From Trichosporon coremiiforme (lineage: Eukaryota; Basidiomycota; Tremellomycetes; Trichosporonales; Trichosporonaceae), in the NCBI GenBank assembly GCA_039545355.1, contig BCJJ01000018.1, positions 62,001 through 126,000 of the forward strand: a DNA stretch of 64,000 bases. Reading direction: 5' to 3'. Each line of letters opens with the position of its first letter. Within the stretch, counting starts at the first letter, position 1. The position numbers and the translations under genes are program-made. This document shows, in pieces, positions 36,627-48,046 of the stretch. The notes beneath the pieces were generated by a model. The model saw only the letters and a program-made list of their open reading frames with translations. It did not search any database and was not told where the DNA came from.

Positions 36627-39600
36627 TCACTTCTGAATCGTCGCCGTGTTCGCCTTCTCCTTCTCCTTGGCCACCGTCTCCCTCGCCTCGATCCGGTCGA
36701 GGGCGACCTTGCGGATACGGTCGCGGTGCTCCCTCCATCCGCCGAACATCTCGTCAAACTCGGTCTGCACCTCGGCAATGGCGACCTTGGCCTTCTGTTG
36801 GATCTCCTTCAGTTTCTTACCCGGCTCGGACGTCTCGATCTTGCCCTTCCAGCCCTCGACGTCGCGCTTCAGGCCCTTGTAGCCGGCCCACTCCCGGTTG
36901 CTCGTCTGGCTGTTGGCCGTGAGACGCTTACCGAGCGACTCGACCTCGTGCTCGAGCTTCTCGAGCTCGGCCTTCGCATCGGCGATCGCGGACTTGGCGG
37001 GGTCCGCGATCCGGTCCTGGTAGCTAGCCACACCGTGGCGCACAGTCTGCAGAACCTTGGACACCTTGGCGTCGCTCATGCGCACACTCTCCGCGACCTG
37101 GTCGCGCGTCAGGGACTTCGAGTTCGAGTACAGACGGTCCAGACCGTTGAACATGCGCGTGATCTCGCGGTCGAGCGACTGCACACCGATCGCCTGGCGC
37201 TCGGGAATGTCGTGGTCGATGAACTTTTGGTACGCCTTGACGAGCTCGTTCTGCACCTTGCCGTAGATGGAGCGGCCGGTGTTGTCAATCTTCTTCTTGA
37301 GCGCGGAAAGCTGGTCAGCGACCGCGCCGTGGTCCGTCTCCACGTCCTCCTTGGCGATGACCTTTTGAGCTCCGGGCTCGTCGGCGACAACGACAGTGGC
37401 AGTGGCAGTGGCGGTGGCCTTGGTGGCAGAGTCGGCAGCCTTCTTGACCTGCTGGGTAGCAGACTTGGCGTCCTGCTTCGCCTTGGCGGTGCCAGCGGCA
37501 GCCTGCTCACCGGCAGAGGCAGCGGAGGCCGAAGCCTTCTCGCCGGCAGAGGCTACGGAAGCGGAAGCCTTCTCACCGGCAGAAGCGACGGAAGCCTTGG
37601 CCTTGTCAGTTCCGGCGGCGGCGGCGTTGCTGGCGGAAGAGGCGGAAGCCTTGGCCTTGGCGGCACCAGAGGCAACAGCGGCCTTGGCATCCTCACCGGC
37701 GGAAGCGACAGACGCCTTGACCTTGTCGGTGCCAGAGGCGGCGGCGCTGCCAGCCGAAGAAGCGGACTTCTTAGCCTTCTCAGCGCCGACAGCAGCCGCA
37801 ACACCAGCAGCCTCGACGACGCGCTCAGCCCCCTTCTTGACCTTCTCTGCAGTGTCCTTGACCTGTCCAGTGGCAGAGGCGGCGTTCTTCTTGAGGCTGT
37901 CGGTGGCATGCTCGACGTCACGCTCGACTGAGGCGGAGGAGACCTTGGCGCGGATGGAGGCGGAAGAAGCGGAAGCCTTGGCCTTGAGCGAGGCGGAGGA
38001 GGCGGAAGCCTCGGCATGGACAGAAGCCGACGAAGCCGACTTCTTGACGTGGGCGGTAGCCTTCTCAGCCTCAACGCTGACGGAGGAGGCGGAAGCCTTC
38101 AGCTTGCGGGAAGCGGTGGAAGCAGTCTTCTCAGCCTCCTTGGAGATGGAAGAGACGGACGCCCTGACGTGCTCGGCAGCCGAGGCGGCATCCTTCTTGA
38201 CCTTGTCGGTGGCGCGACGAGCCTCGGCCTCGGCAGAGACAGCAGACGCCTTGACGTGCTCAGCGACGGAAGCAGCATTCTTCTTGGCCTTGTCGGTCGC
38301 GCGACGGACAACAGTCTCGGCAGACGAAGCGGAAGCCTTCAGCTCCTTCGAAACCGAGGGAGCGTCCTTCTTGGCCTTGTCGGTAGCCTTGCGGACCTCA
38401 CTCTCGACGGAGAAGGCAGTGGCCTTAGCGTGCTTCGAGGCATCAGAGGCGTAGCTCTCAGCGACACTGGCAGCAGTCTTCGCGTCCTTCTTCGCCTTGT
38501 CGGTCGCCTTGATGATCTGGGTGGAAGCGCTTGAGGCACTCTTCTTTGCGACGCTGGCGGCACTCTCAGCGCTCTTCTTGGCCACGCTAGCGGCGCTCTC
38601 AGCGCTCTTCTTCGCCTCCTTAGCAGCCTTCGAAGCCTCGGCCTGCTGCTTCTTAGCCTCCTGCATGGCCTGGTAGTTGAGCTTCTTGTCCTGGACCCTG
38701 TCGCGAAGAGTGGAGCCGCGAGACTCCGCAATGTTGCCGACGCCGGGGACAAGGTCCGAGATCAGCTGCCAGAAGTCCTTGTTCACCTGCTTGGCGTGAG
38801 GGGCGACAGCCGCAACGACAGGAGCGACGTAGGGAGCGTAGACCTTCTCGTCAAAGGTCTTGCAGTAGGGCTTGACGGCAGCCTCAAACTTCTTGACGTG
38901 AGGGCCAACGTGCTCGGCGAGGTGGTCGTTGTAGAAGAGCTTGGCATGCGCCTTGATGAGGCGCCAGGTGCTGGCGACGAACTCGGAGAAGTTGCGCACA
39001 GCCTGGCAGGTCTTCGGGAGGACAGTCTTGTGGAAGTGGTACTTGGCCTCGTGGTAAGCATACTCGATGCGGGGCTTGGAGTAGATGTAAGCCTTGTCAA
39101 GGTTCTGCTTTCCGACTTTGTAGGCATGGCAGGCGTGCTTCTTAGCCTGCGCGGTGAAGTGGTGCTGCGAGGCAGTGTGGTAGTGACCCTTCAGGTTCTT
39201 GAAGCCAGCGCAGGCGTGGTGCTTGCCAGCCTTGACGTGGTGCGAGAGGTGAGTGTTGTACTGGTTCTTGGCGTGAAGCGTGAGAGGAGCGGTCGCCTCG
39301 ATGAACTTGGCCTTGACGTACGGAACGTGCGGGGCAATGTACTGGCGGTACAGCTTGTTTGCTCCGCGCGAGACACGGTCAACAACAGGCTTGACAGGGC
39401 CGTTCCACACGCGGGTCGCGGCATCCTTGGTCCTGTGGTAGTGGGGCTCAATGTGGTGCTTGTAGGTCGGGTGCGAGTGAACCTTGGAGCGAACGTCCTC
39501 GATAGCGGGATAGACGTACGGCTCGAGGACGTAGGTGTAGTACTGGTTGGCCGGGTAACAGAGGGTCTGGTGAAGCGAGTGGTGCTCGTTCTTCTTGCCC

Positions 39601-40074
39601 AGGCCTAAGGACCTTAGCGCATACCTGCTGAAACTGTTAGGCTCGGTAGCCGGCGGGGGGCAGAGGACGGTCGAGAAGAGCGACGCTAGCAGGATGAGGG
39701 GAAGCACCGTGACCAGGGCCACGATGGGGTTCCGCCGCTTGCTCGACTTGGGTGTCTTCCTGGTCTTATCCTGCGGTATCTGCGGGGAAGATTAGCGCCC
39801 TGCCGGTGGTTCATGCGGTCATAAGCGGGGTACTCACCGTAACCTCTAGGACCTTGCTGTCGTGGCCGTGCACGCCCTGTTTCGACTGAACTTTGACGCC
39901 CTTGGCTGTTGTCTGCGTGGGACCGTCCTAAAAGGTGGTGAGCACAGTTGGGAATGCAACACTTACGTAGAACTTTGCGGAGGAAGAGGCAGTCGGTTGA
40001 GAAACGTTGCGCTTGCCGGCGGACTTGGAGCCTGGCTGCCGAGCGGGCTCGCTGGCCCTCGGCTTGTGCGGCAT
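36627..40074 (-). CDS. Membrane-anchored LEA/apolipoprotein-like Ala-Lys-Ser repeat protein (unknown function)
   Basis: Minus-strand exons 39967-40074, 39838-39927 and 36627-39779 join in phase to 1116 residues. A basic cytosolic N-terminus of about 80 residues ends in TPKSSKRRNP and is followed by one membrane segment (about 84-106, IVALVTVLPLILLASLFSTVL), a type II or signal-anchor arrangement. Residues 110-420 are His/Tyr/Pro/Lys-rich with regularly spaced prolines (LEPYVYPAIEDV, IAPHVPYVKAKF, YAPYVAPVVAAVAPH), resembling apolipoprotein/perilipin amphipathic repeats. Residues about 430-870 are 11-mer-like Ala/Ser/Lys repeats (ATDKAKKDA, SVAKKSAESAA), as in group-3 LEA proteins. The last 245 residues form a charged coiled coil (LSALKKKIDNTGRSIYGK ... 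EMFGGWREHRDRIRK). Role is unknown: a lipid-surface or desiccation-protection scaffold is only inference. It is divergent from RIC1 across 507 nt. Confidence 0.8.
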
Positions 40075-40581
40075 TTTGGATGGATCGAAGGGGATAAGGA
40101 TGAAATCGAAGGTGTAAGGAGCGTGATCGATGGGATGGATGTGCCGGCGTGGCGTGGATGAGGAAGAGGAGGGAAAGGGAGGAGTGCGATGAGGAGCACG
40201 AGTAGTGGGATTGTCGTCGAAGCGTGTGTCGGGCTGCACTTTGGCCAGGCTACGGCAATGACGAGCATGCGACGGGCGCTAGCGATGACGCGGAGGCAAA
40301 TCCTATCCCATGTCGCAGCTGAAACTCAGTCTGGCTGCTTGCTCTGGCTTGGTATGACGTGAATCCCTTTCAGAGAGCAGAGGAGGCGTCGCACATCACA
40401 GCGTGCCTGGGATCTGGTTAGGCTTGCACCAGCCATGTATGGCGGCTTCAGCCACACGCCTACTGGTCAGTGCGGGGCCTCGTACGTGACGATCCCCCTC
40501 CACCGCGTCGCATCCCCTGCTGAGCCATCCCTCGCCTTCATTTGTTGTCGTCAGTTACTATCTCACACATAGTAGAACCCC
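40075..40581. promoter_or_regulatory. Divergent promoter between the LEA-like gene and RIC1
   Basis: 507-nt region between two start codons on opposite strands. No clear TATA box; GC content is moderate. No coding signal. Confidence 0.4.
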
Positions 40582-43500
40582 ATGTACTGGCCGACATCGG
40601 CCGCACGCATACTCGATACCCCGGCTCCTCTGGGCCGCGACCCGACCACCCACATCGTACCCAACAAGCGCGGCAACCTATTCGTGGCCCTCAGTCCCGC
40701 CGCCATCGGTGTGTGGAATGTCCGAGTGCGTCTTCCCTTCCCAGCCGTTGCTGACTTCAGCCAACCGTACTTCAAGCCTCGGTAGTCCGAAGTCGGGACA
40801 GCATCGAACGATGGGGTGCAAACCAGGAGGTGCACTGGTCTTCGGACGGGCGGTCCCTCATCGTCCTTGTGAGCTAAGCTTTTGTTGGCCTGAGCTGACG
40901 ATAGACGACGACATCACACCTGCTGATTTACGGATTAGTCGCGACGACCGGTGATGTGTACGAGACTGTGCCGACGACGCACTTTCCGGCTGGCGGCGGC
41001 GCTGGCGAAGGCGAGCCGCTACGAGGCTTCGAGCTGAAGAATCGGGGCGTCGCCTTCGTCATGGGCAAATGCACCAGCGTTATTGCGCAGAGCCATAACC
41101 TTCTGCTGTCGCTGCAGCACCCGCCGTCGATCTTTGTTGTCCCATGGCCGCTACCGACACAACTGATGACCCCGCCAGGGTCACACTTTCCCCCGCTACC
41201 TCTCGACGGCGAGAGCGAGGCGCAGGTCGAGTGCGAGATGTGGGATCTTGGGAAAGCCAAGGACTGGTTGGACCAGACGGGTAAGCTGAGCGGGGATCGA
41301 CCGTCAGCTGACATCAGAACGGATACCAAGTCCCATGGCTATGACTGCGTCACGTTTGCAAGGCATGCCAGTGACATACACGATTCTGACGGACGAGGGG
41401 CGAGTATACGCGATGTATGCCGTGTCGCAGCTCGAGCTGTTCCAACAGGCACAGCCGTCAGGCTCGCGAACACCGCTCCCGGATACGCGCTTCGTCGGCC
41501 AAGCGATCTACCCGCCGCCATCAGCGGATAGCCTGAGCAGCGGCATGGCAAGCTTGGGTCTTGTCACGGTCCCGCCGGTGGCCGTGAAAGCCGTCGAGGT
41601 TGCGGTCAACTTGCGATTGGGCATGGCGGCGGTCGGTCTCGAGAACGGCATTGTGAACTTCATGATCCTGCCGCCATGGCCGCAAGCCTCCCGCTTCTCG
41701 CACGCGCTTGACCTGAAACACGCCGCAAACTTGAGAGTCCAGCCGGGCGCTGTCAAGAGCATGGCATGGACATCGGACGGCTACGCGCTCGCGGTCGGGT
41801 ACGAGAACGGATGGGCGGTGTGGAGCATGGGTGGGCGGCTCGATGGCTGGGGTGTCGCAGCGCAGGACGACGACTCTGGACCGGTAGACGCATTCATGCG
41901 TGGCGTCTCTGCGCTGTTCTGGGCACCCGGGAACCTGGACCTGTTCATGGTCGCTCCCACGGCCCCGGCAAGGATGTTCGCTCTGCCCTTTGTGAAGAGC
42001 GCGACGACGTCGCAGCACTCGCCGGACAACACCCGCTACGCGTTCCTTCAGCTCGACGACCGCGTACTAGTATACCGCGGCGCAGACCAGCCCGACATGT
42101 CGGTTATCAACCCTGAAAGCGACGTGTGGCAGCACATCCACATTCCGGCCGTGTACATTGCGACAAACTGGCCGATCCGCTACGCGTGCATCAGCAGCGA
42201 CGGGCGCTTCGTCGCTGTGGCCGGCAAGCGTGGGCTCACGCACTACTCCGCCGCGAGTGGGAGATGGAAGCTCTTCACGCATGAGCGCGAGGAGCGCGCG
42301 TTCTCAGTCCGCGGCGGCCTGCTCTGGTTCCACCACGTACTCATCGCGGCGGTCGAGCAAGGGGGCAAATTTGCTCTCCGCCTCTACTCTCGCGACGCGG
42401 AACTGACCGAGTCGGGCGTGCTGAGCGCGCACGCGGTCCCAGCGCCGGTACTCTGCATGTCGCTCCTCGGCAACTCCCTGCTCGTCTACACCGCAGACAG
42501 CATGCTGTACCACTTCCTCATCCTGCCGACACGAGATACGATCCGTCTGCAACTCTGCGGCTCGATCGGGTTCCAGGGTCTCGTCACTGTCCCCGCGCGC
42601 GTGCGGGCTTTGTCCTGGCTCGTTCCAGATGCTCAACGCCGCCTGGGAGATCCCGCCGACGACCTTATCGTGGCTACGATTATCTTCCTCGTCGACGGGC
42701 GACTCGTCCTCCTCCGTCCTCGGAGAGCAGGCAACGACGAGGTCCGGTACGACATGCAAGTCCTCGCGGACCGGATCGAAAGCTACTGGACACACCTGGA
42801 GGGTGTGGGCACACTCGAGAACTCGCTGTGGGGATACGACGGGCGCTCGATGCGTGTCTGGCTCGACGCGCTGACGATCGAGGCGACGCGAGTAGATACA
42901 GACCGCGACAGCTACGAGAGCGTCAGCGAGAGTGTCTGTCTGCGTTTGGACTTCTACCCCCTCAGCCTCTTAGTCGACAAGGGCATCATCATTGGCGTCG
43001 ACCACGAACCGAGTGCTAGGGCGCTCCCCTTCGCCCTCTTCAAGCTGCAGACGAGCACGATGCTGTTCCTCCCAGAGCTGCTGCGGTACCACCTGGAACG
43101 CAGAGATCTCAGGTCGGCATTGGCGTTTGCGTCGAACTACAACGCGCTCGTCTACTTTGCGCATGCGCTCGAGGTGCTCCTACACTCGGTGCTGGAGGAC
43201 ACGGTGGACGCCTTGGCTTCTAAGGACACGGAAACCAAATCCGACCCCGGCTCCGGCGCCCTGTCTCCAGGCAGCGCCAAGTCCGACGGCACAGGCACGC
43301 TCTCGCTAGTCGCCACATTCCTGGACCATTTCCCCGAATCGCTCGACGTGGTGGTCGGCTGTGCGCGCAAGACCGAGTTTGAGCACTGGTCGCTCCTCTT
43401 CGGCGTCGTCGGCGCCCCTCGCGAGCTGTACGAGCGCTGCATTGCCTCGGGGGCGCTGCGGTCCGCAGCGTCCTATCTGCTCGTCATGCACACGCTGGAG

Positions 43501-43701
43501 GAAGCGGACGACGCGGCAGACACAGTGCGGCTGCTGAGGCTCGCGATCGAGAGGGACGAGACGCAGCTGTGCAAAGAGCTGCTGAGGTTTTTGCGGAGTA
43601 TAGATGAGAGCGGGGATGCGCTGAGACGCGCCGTCAAGGAGGTGGGGATTGCGCCGCCGCTGGGGGCCGTTCCTAAGAAGAATGAGCTAGAGGCGGCGTG
43701 A
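40582..43701 (+). CDS. RIC1: RIC1, subunit of the Ric1-Rgp1 Golgi Rab GEF
   Basis: With Rgp1, Ric1 activates the Rab Ypt6/Rab6 for endosome-to-Golgi recycling. Exons 40582-40725, 40761-40868, 40905-41280 and 41318-43701 join in phase to 1003 residues. The start MYWPTSAARIL and the early WD-like blades (NLFVALSPAAIGVWNVRP, WSSDGRSLIVL) match the family N-terminus. The C-terminal RIC1 domain includes LLRYHLERRDLRSALAFA, YFAHALEVLLHSVLED, FLDHFPESLDVVVGCARKTE and HWSLLFGVVGAPRELYERC. Introns 1-3 are 35-37 nt; introns 2 and 3 begin GTGAGCT/GTAAGCT and carry AGCTGAC near the end, the same layout as the array at 45-48 kb. A Ser/Gly/Asp linker (SDPGSGALSPGSAKSDG in the frame around 43240-43300) interrupts the RIC1 domain. 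Secure identification. Confidence 0.94.
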
Positions 43702-43809
43702 GGAGCGCCACGAGCGCGTATCTGCATGCCCCAGAAACTGTAGAGCTGTCACGAACATAACGAACCATAGACCCATGCATTGGACATTAGACTCAAGTTA
43801 TTCTATCTT

Positions 43810-45070
43810 CTACAGCTTGGCCCTCTCCTTGTCCTCCCTTCTCTCGTCGTACGCGGGGTCATAAGATGGAACATGCTTCTGAAGAAACTCGATAGTCGGA
43901 AGAACAAAGTCCGTCCACCCGCGATCAGACGGCTCGACAATGAACGCATCAAAGACATGTGTTGCCCCGTCAGCGAAGAGGGCGAGACTGTCCACGCCGC
44001 GTGCGTCCAGTTCTTGAAGGAAGGGAAGAGCATGGGTGGTGTGGGGCACGCCGCCGTCCCTCGTTCCGTGCCAAATCACGGTCGGCGGGTAGTGTTTCTG
44101 TTTCCTCAGGAGGTGGAGCGGGGAGAGGGCCTCGATTTGTCGTTTATACTCGGCTTCGGCGGCGGAACGGTCGGAGGGAGAGCCTGAGAGAAGAACGGGG
44201 TTGTCCAGAGGAGTGTGCCGGAAGAGAAGGGGGAGTGTCAACTTGTGCTTGAGACAGTAGTTGGACATGTCGTTACGGAGGGCCATACGCCTTGCTTCCT
44301 TCCCGTCTACTCTTCTTCCAATAGCAGCTTTGAGGTCCTCAAGTTTGATGCGTCCATAAGGTGGGGGCAGTTCCACATTGTAAAGGTTTCCCGTCACAGC
44401 GTCCCTCTTATCCCTCTCCTCCAGTGCCCCCTGTATCTCGTCCTCGCTGAAGTTGCCAGAGAGGGGGAAAAAAGCAGGTCTGGGCGGATGATACTCGCCT
44501 AAATCGGTAATCGCATATGCTTCAAACACCGCCTTCGGTTTTGGATCGAAGAAGAAGGGCATCAGCAGGGAGAGGATCCCACCGGCTGAATCGCCTGCTG
44601 TTATGTAACTGTCCAGATCGACTAGACTTCCAGGGGAGAGGGCGGAGATGGCTGAGGAGAGGTGGAGACGGAGCCACGCAAAGGCCGAGGATAGGTCTGA
44701 GACTGCGTCCGCGAAGGTGGCGTGAGGCAGCATGCGATACGCGACTGAGACGACGTGATACCCCTCCTCCCTAAATGCTGGTAGTACCCACGGACGCGGG
44801 AGTGAGTGGTGGCCGAGCCTGAGGTCAGTCTACCCACTTCCACTTTGAACTGAGACTCGGGCCTGCAGCCCTCGTCTGGACTTACATGATGCCACCCCCG
44901 TGGATCCAGAATACCCATGGTCTTCTTCCCGGTTTCAGAGACGGCCAGACACGGAGTGGCACGTCGACATCGTATATTGTGCGGTAGACGTGTTCGCTTG
45001 TTGGTTGCGGGAGGGGGAGGAGGGGTCGGGACCGCTTAGTTGGGGCTCGGAGGGTGCGTCGTCGCCCCAT
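43810..45070 (-). CDS. Alpha/beta-hydrolase (esterase/lipase, HSL-like), 5' end uncertain
   Basis: Minus-strand exons 43810-44818 and 44886-about 45070 join in phase. The oxyanion-hole motif HGGG occurs in VFWIHGGGIM just before the intron, the nucleophile elbow is GDSAGG (in YITAGDSAGGILSLL), and a plausible acid/base pair follows in HGTRDGGVP and GATHVFDAF. Together these give a complete Ser-Asp-His set for the esterase/lipase superfamily. The C-terminus is charged (DERREDKERAKL). The start is unclear: an in-frame ATG exists at 45070, but donors near 45193 and an ATG at 45325 suggest one or two further 5' exons that I could not join with certain phase. Substrate unknown; the HGGG/GDSAGG combination favours short-chain esters. 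No signal peptide seen in the part modelled. Confidence 0.72.
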
Positions 45071-45325
45071 GGCTTTCTTTCTTCTTTCGCCTTGCGTTCC
45101 GGAGAGATAATGAGAGAAGGTGTGAGAGGAAGGGGGTATGAGGGGATAGGAGGATGAAAGATGAGTGGTAAGAAGTCGAGACTAGCCCACTCACGATGCA
45201 CGGTCTTCGGACCTGGAGGAAGATGCCGAATAGCCGGTTATCAGGGCCTGCGGGGCCGAGAGGGTCGGGCAACTCCGATACTACCTACACTACCTCACCG
45301 ACAATACATGCGTTGCTCGACATAA

Positions 45326-48046
45326 TGACGACTAACAGAGTTTGAAGAAGCTGTTTGCCGAGAAGATGAGGAGAGACTGGGCGTCAGCTCGGAGCTTCCG
45401 CACGTCCCAGCTCGTACTTTTCTATGGTGAGCATTACGCTCTGTTGTCCATTGAGCTGGACCGTTTCTACAGCGACAGCTCACTCATCGTATGTTCTGGC
45501 TGAGCGATCTGAGACTGGGAATCAGCTTCTTCCTCCGGAACTGAAGCTTACCCGCCAATATCGGGGGATTCTTACCGCGAATTGAGGGGCTGCGGGGGGA
45601 GGGAGGTCTGCTGGTCAGTTTGCGGTGAACGCTGCGCAAACTGACTCTGTCCAGAGTTCCTCAACGTGTCGACGCAGACTCTGCCGTTGTCCGTGGGCTG
45701 AGCGTAAGCTCCGCACCAGGCCTGTAAGCTTACGCCTCCTCATCCCGGAGCTCCAGGGAGTGGTCACGCATGGGCTGGGTGTCAGCTGCAGGCGGCTGTG
45801 CATAAGCTCACTCGTATCCTTGCATAATGTGACTGACAAGAGGGCTGGTGTTCAGCTTACAACTGAGATCTAGCTTACGCGGATGTCGGAGAGGTTTGCT
45901 GTGGTAAGATGGTGGAGACACCAGAGTCTGCTGGTCAGTTCTCTTCCGACGAGGAGATAACTGACACGTGGACACACTGCCCTTCAGTCACCCGAGGAGC
46001 AGCGCTGCTGCATTGTAAGCTCCCAGCCAGCACTGTTGAGCTCACAGACTGGAAGGTCGAGCGGCCTGAAGTCATCCATCAAAGCGTGGGCTGAAAGTCA
46101 GCTAACAACCCGTACAAGCGAGCTCACGAGCGGTCTTCTGGATTACGGCGCAGGCAGCGTCTGAAGGTCAACTCGATTAGCTGGGTTGGTGAACTGACGC
46201 TTTTGAAGATGCTTTGTCCATCAACTATGACCACCCATTTGGCGGCTTACTGGGACGCCCAATTTGACGTGATAACCGACGAGCAAGACACGCGTGCATT
46301 GTAGCCTGGTTGGCTGCTCCAAGGTGCGCCATAACATTCCAAACTGGGTACAATCAGCAGCTGCTCGTCAGTTTGACGGCGCGATCTTCCCAGCAGACCT
46401 CGATGCGTGGGTGGCAGTAGAAAAGGCTAATGGGATGCGGCGAGGAGCTGCGTGTTAGCTCAGGCAGTGAAAAATCAGCGCACTTCGCCCATCTCGATAC
46501 TGGGAAACAGGATGTGGTCCTGGGCGTCCAGCTCACTGCGTGTCCATTCTCTGTGCGACTCCCGCGCATCGACTAGTGCTAAGCCTGGACTGGCGGTCAG
46601 CTGTCCTGGAGAGGTTTACAACTGACGCTCAGTGTAGTAGTGTGTGGGCCTGTTGCGGTCTGATAATCAGCTCTATAAGCCAACTTGGAACTGACAGGCC
46701 ATGCGCGATGTGCGGACAACAGGTGCGCATTACATGCTCGCTCTAGGGTCTGGACGTAAGCTATGCAGAACCGCCCTTCGGCTCACGGTTCAGTGGCAAC
46801 TACCATGAGATTTGACGCGAGTTTTATTGGCCGGTCTGATCGTCAGTTCGAAGGGGGGCTGCTCACCAACTAACAATCACAGCGTTGCCAGCAAGCGAGT
46901 GATTCGTGCACTCTTGGCTTCAGCTGGCGATATAGGTAGCCTCGGCTAACGAGTGTTGTTTATCGGCGATTGAGTGGCAGGCGCTGGACGATCTGGTCGT
47001 CAGCTGGTGATAGGGAGCTGCATAGCTGAAAGTCTCACAAAAGAGGGCAGGTATGCCTCTTGAGTGAAGCATGCGCCTCGAACGCACCGGTTGGGACTCA
47101 GTCCCCCTCAGTAGGCGGGCTTACCTATCACGGCCAGTGACGAGCGATCAGCGTCTGCAGCTGCCAATGACAGGGATCTGGAAGAGCACTGGATGTGAGC
47201 TTCGATCATGAACATTCTAGCTCACTCCTGAAGACACGTGGCACGGTAGCTCACCCTCACTCTGATCACTCTGCCGTCGTAGAGCTCATGGCCCGGGGCG
47301 CTGTATGTCAGTTATCCTGGTTGCGGATTCTAACGGACCCACACAGTGCGAAGCTGCCTCGCCTAAGCGGGAGCCCGAGTTTATGCTGATGATAAGCTGA
47401 GGTCAACCTGGGGGTTAGCTCACGAGCCGAAGGTGGTGCTCTGCCTGCCGTAACGCGAGCACACCAGCAGGAGACGCTCAGGTCACCCAGGTGCGCGACT
47501 GGCGGCGGTTGATGTTCACAGCTGAGCCGCTGTGAGGGTCGTAACGTGGACGTGAGTCTGTCGTCAGCTGCGAGGTCACGCCGCTATCAGCTTACCTGCC
47601 CATCCTGCGCAGGCGGTCAGAGGAAAGCTCGTTATAAGCCTGATCGTCTGCTTAGAAACGTCGCTCGGCAACTGACCTTCATCCCAGGCTGCTGGGATAA
47701 CGGGTTGAGCCGTTGCGTGTCGGTGATTGAGAATCGCGGGGGTGCGGCTGCCTGTTCGTCAGGCTTGTCGTCGGGAGGGCGGCAGCTCGCCGCTCGCTCA
47801 CTCTCGGTGGATGCACGGTTACTGGACGAAGCGACTACTCCTGTAGCGAGTGACGGTGTTGAGGAAGACAGTGAAGTGAGTGAACGGAATGAGCATGCGT
47901 GTTGTCGTCGAGGAACCGCGTGGAAGTGCTGCGCCCTTCTCTGCTCCGTGCGCAAGAAGGGGAATGTCAGTTTGATCTACGACAGAAGGGCGCTTCATCG
48001 CCTCTTTTGTCCCCCCTATTCCTTCAATCATGCATTCGCTACGATC
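45326..48046 (-). other. Array of at least fifteen mini-intron-like units without a continuous reading frame
   Basis: No long ORF on either strand. On the minus strand there are at least 15 units of 34-39 nt that each start GTNAG(C/T), carry a branch-like A(G/A)CTNAC or near match about 30 nt later, and end with AG (CAG in all) 6-7 nt further on. Plus-strand coordinates: 45608-45645, 45698-45733, 45775-45811, 45845-45878, 45928-45965, 46008-46045, 46091-46127, 46161-46198, 46448-46483, 46590-46626, 46660-46695, 46750-46786, 46836-46874, 47189-47225, 47558-47595. Spacers between neighbours in the dense parts are 33-54 nt. Verified coding introns of RIC1 (40869-40904, 41281-41317) have the same form, which makes splicing plausible. 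Joining the spacers meets stops in every phase, so a protein product is not supported; a non-coding spliced transcript or a decayed intron-rich gene are options. Confidence 0.6.

Noticed and set aside
36726..38454. Long plus-strand ORFs (401 and 352 codons) opposite the LEA-like gene
   Set aside because: They are translations of the complementary strand of the Ala/Ser/Lys repeat, with Leu/Glu/Ala monotony and no start context, splice support or family motif.
45600..47600. A protein-coding gene through the intron-like array (fragments such as HALMDDFRPLDLPVSALLLG look protein-like)
   Set aside because: Spacer pieces were joined at every listed unit; the open frame of one piece does not meet the open frame of the next at several junctions (for example 46046-46090 to 45966-46007), so no continuous product is supported.
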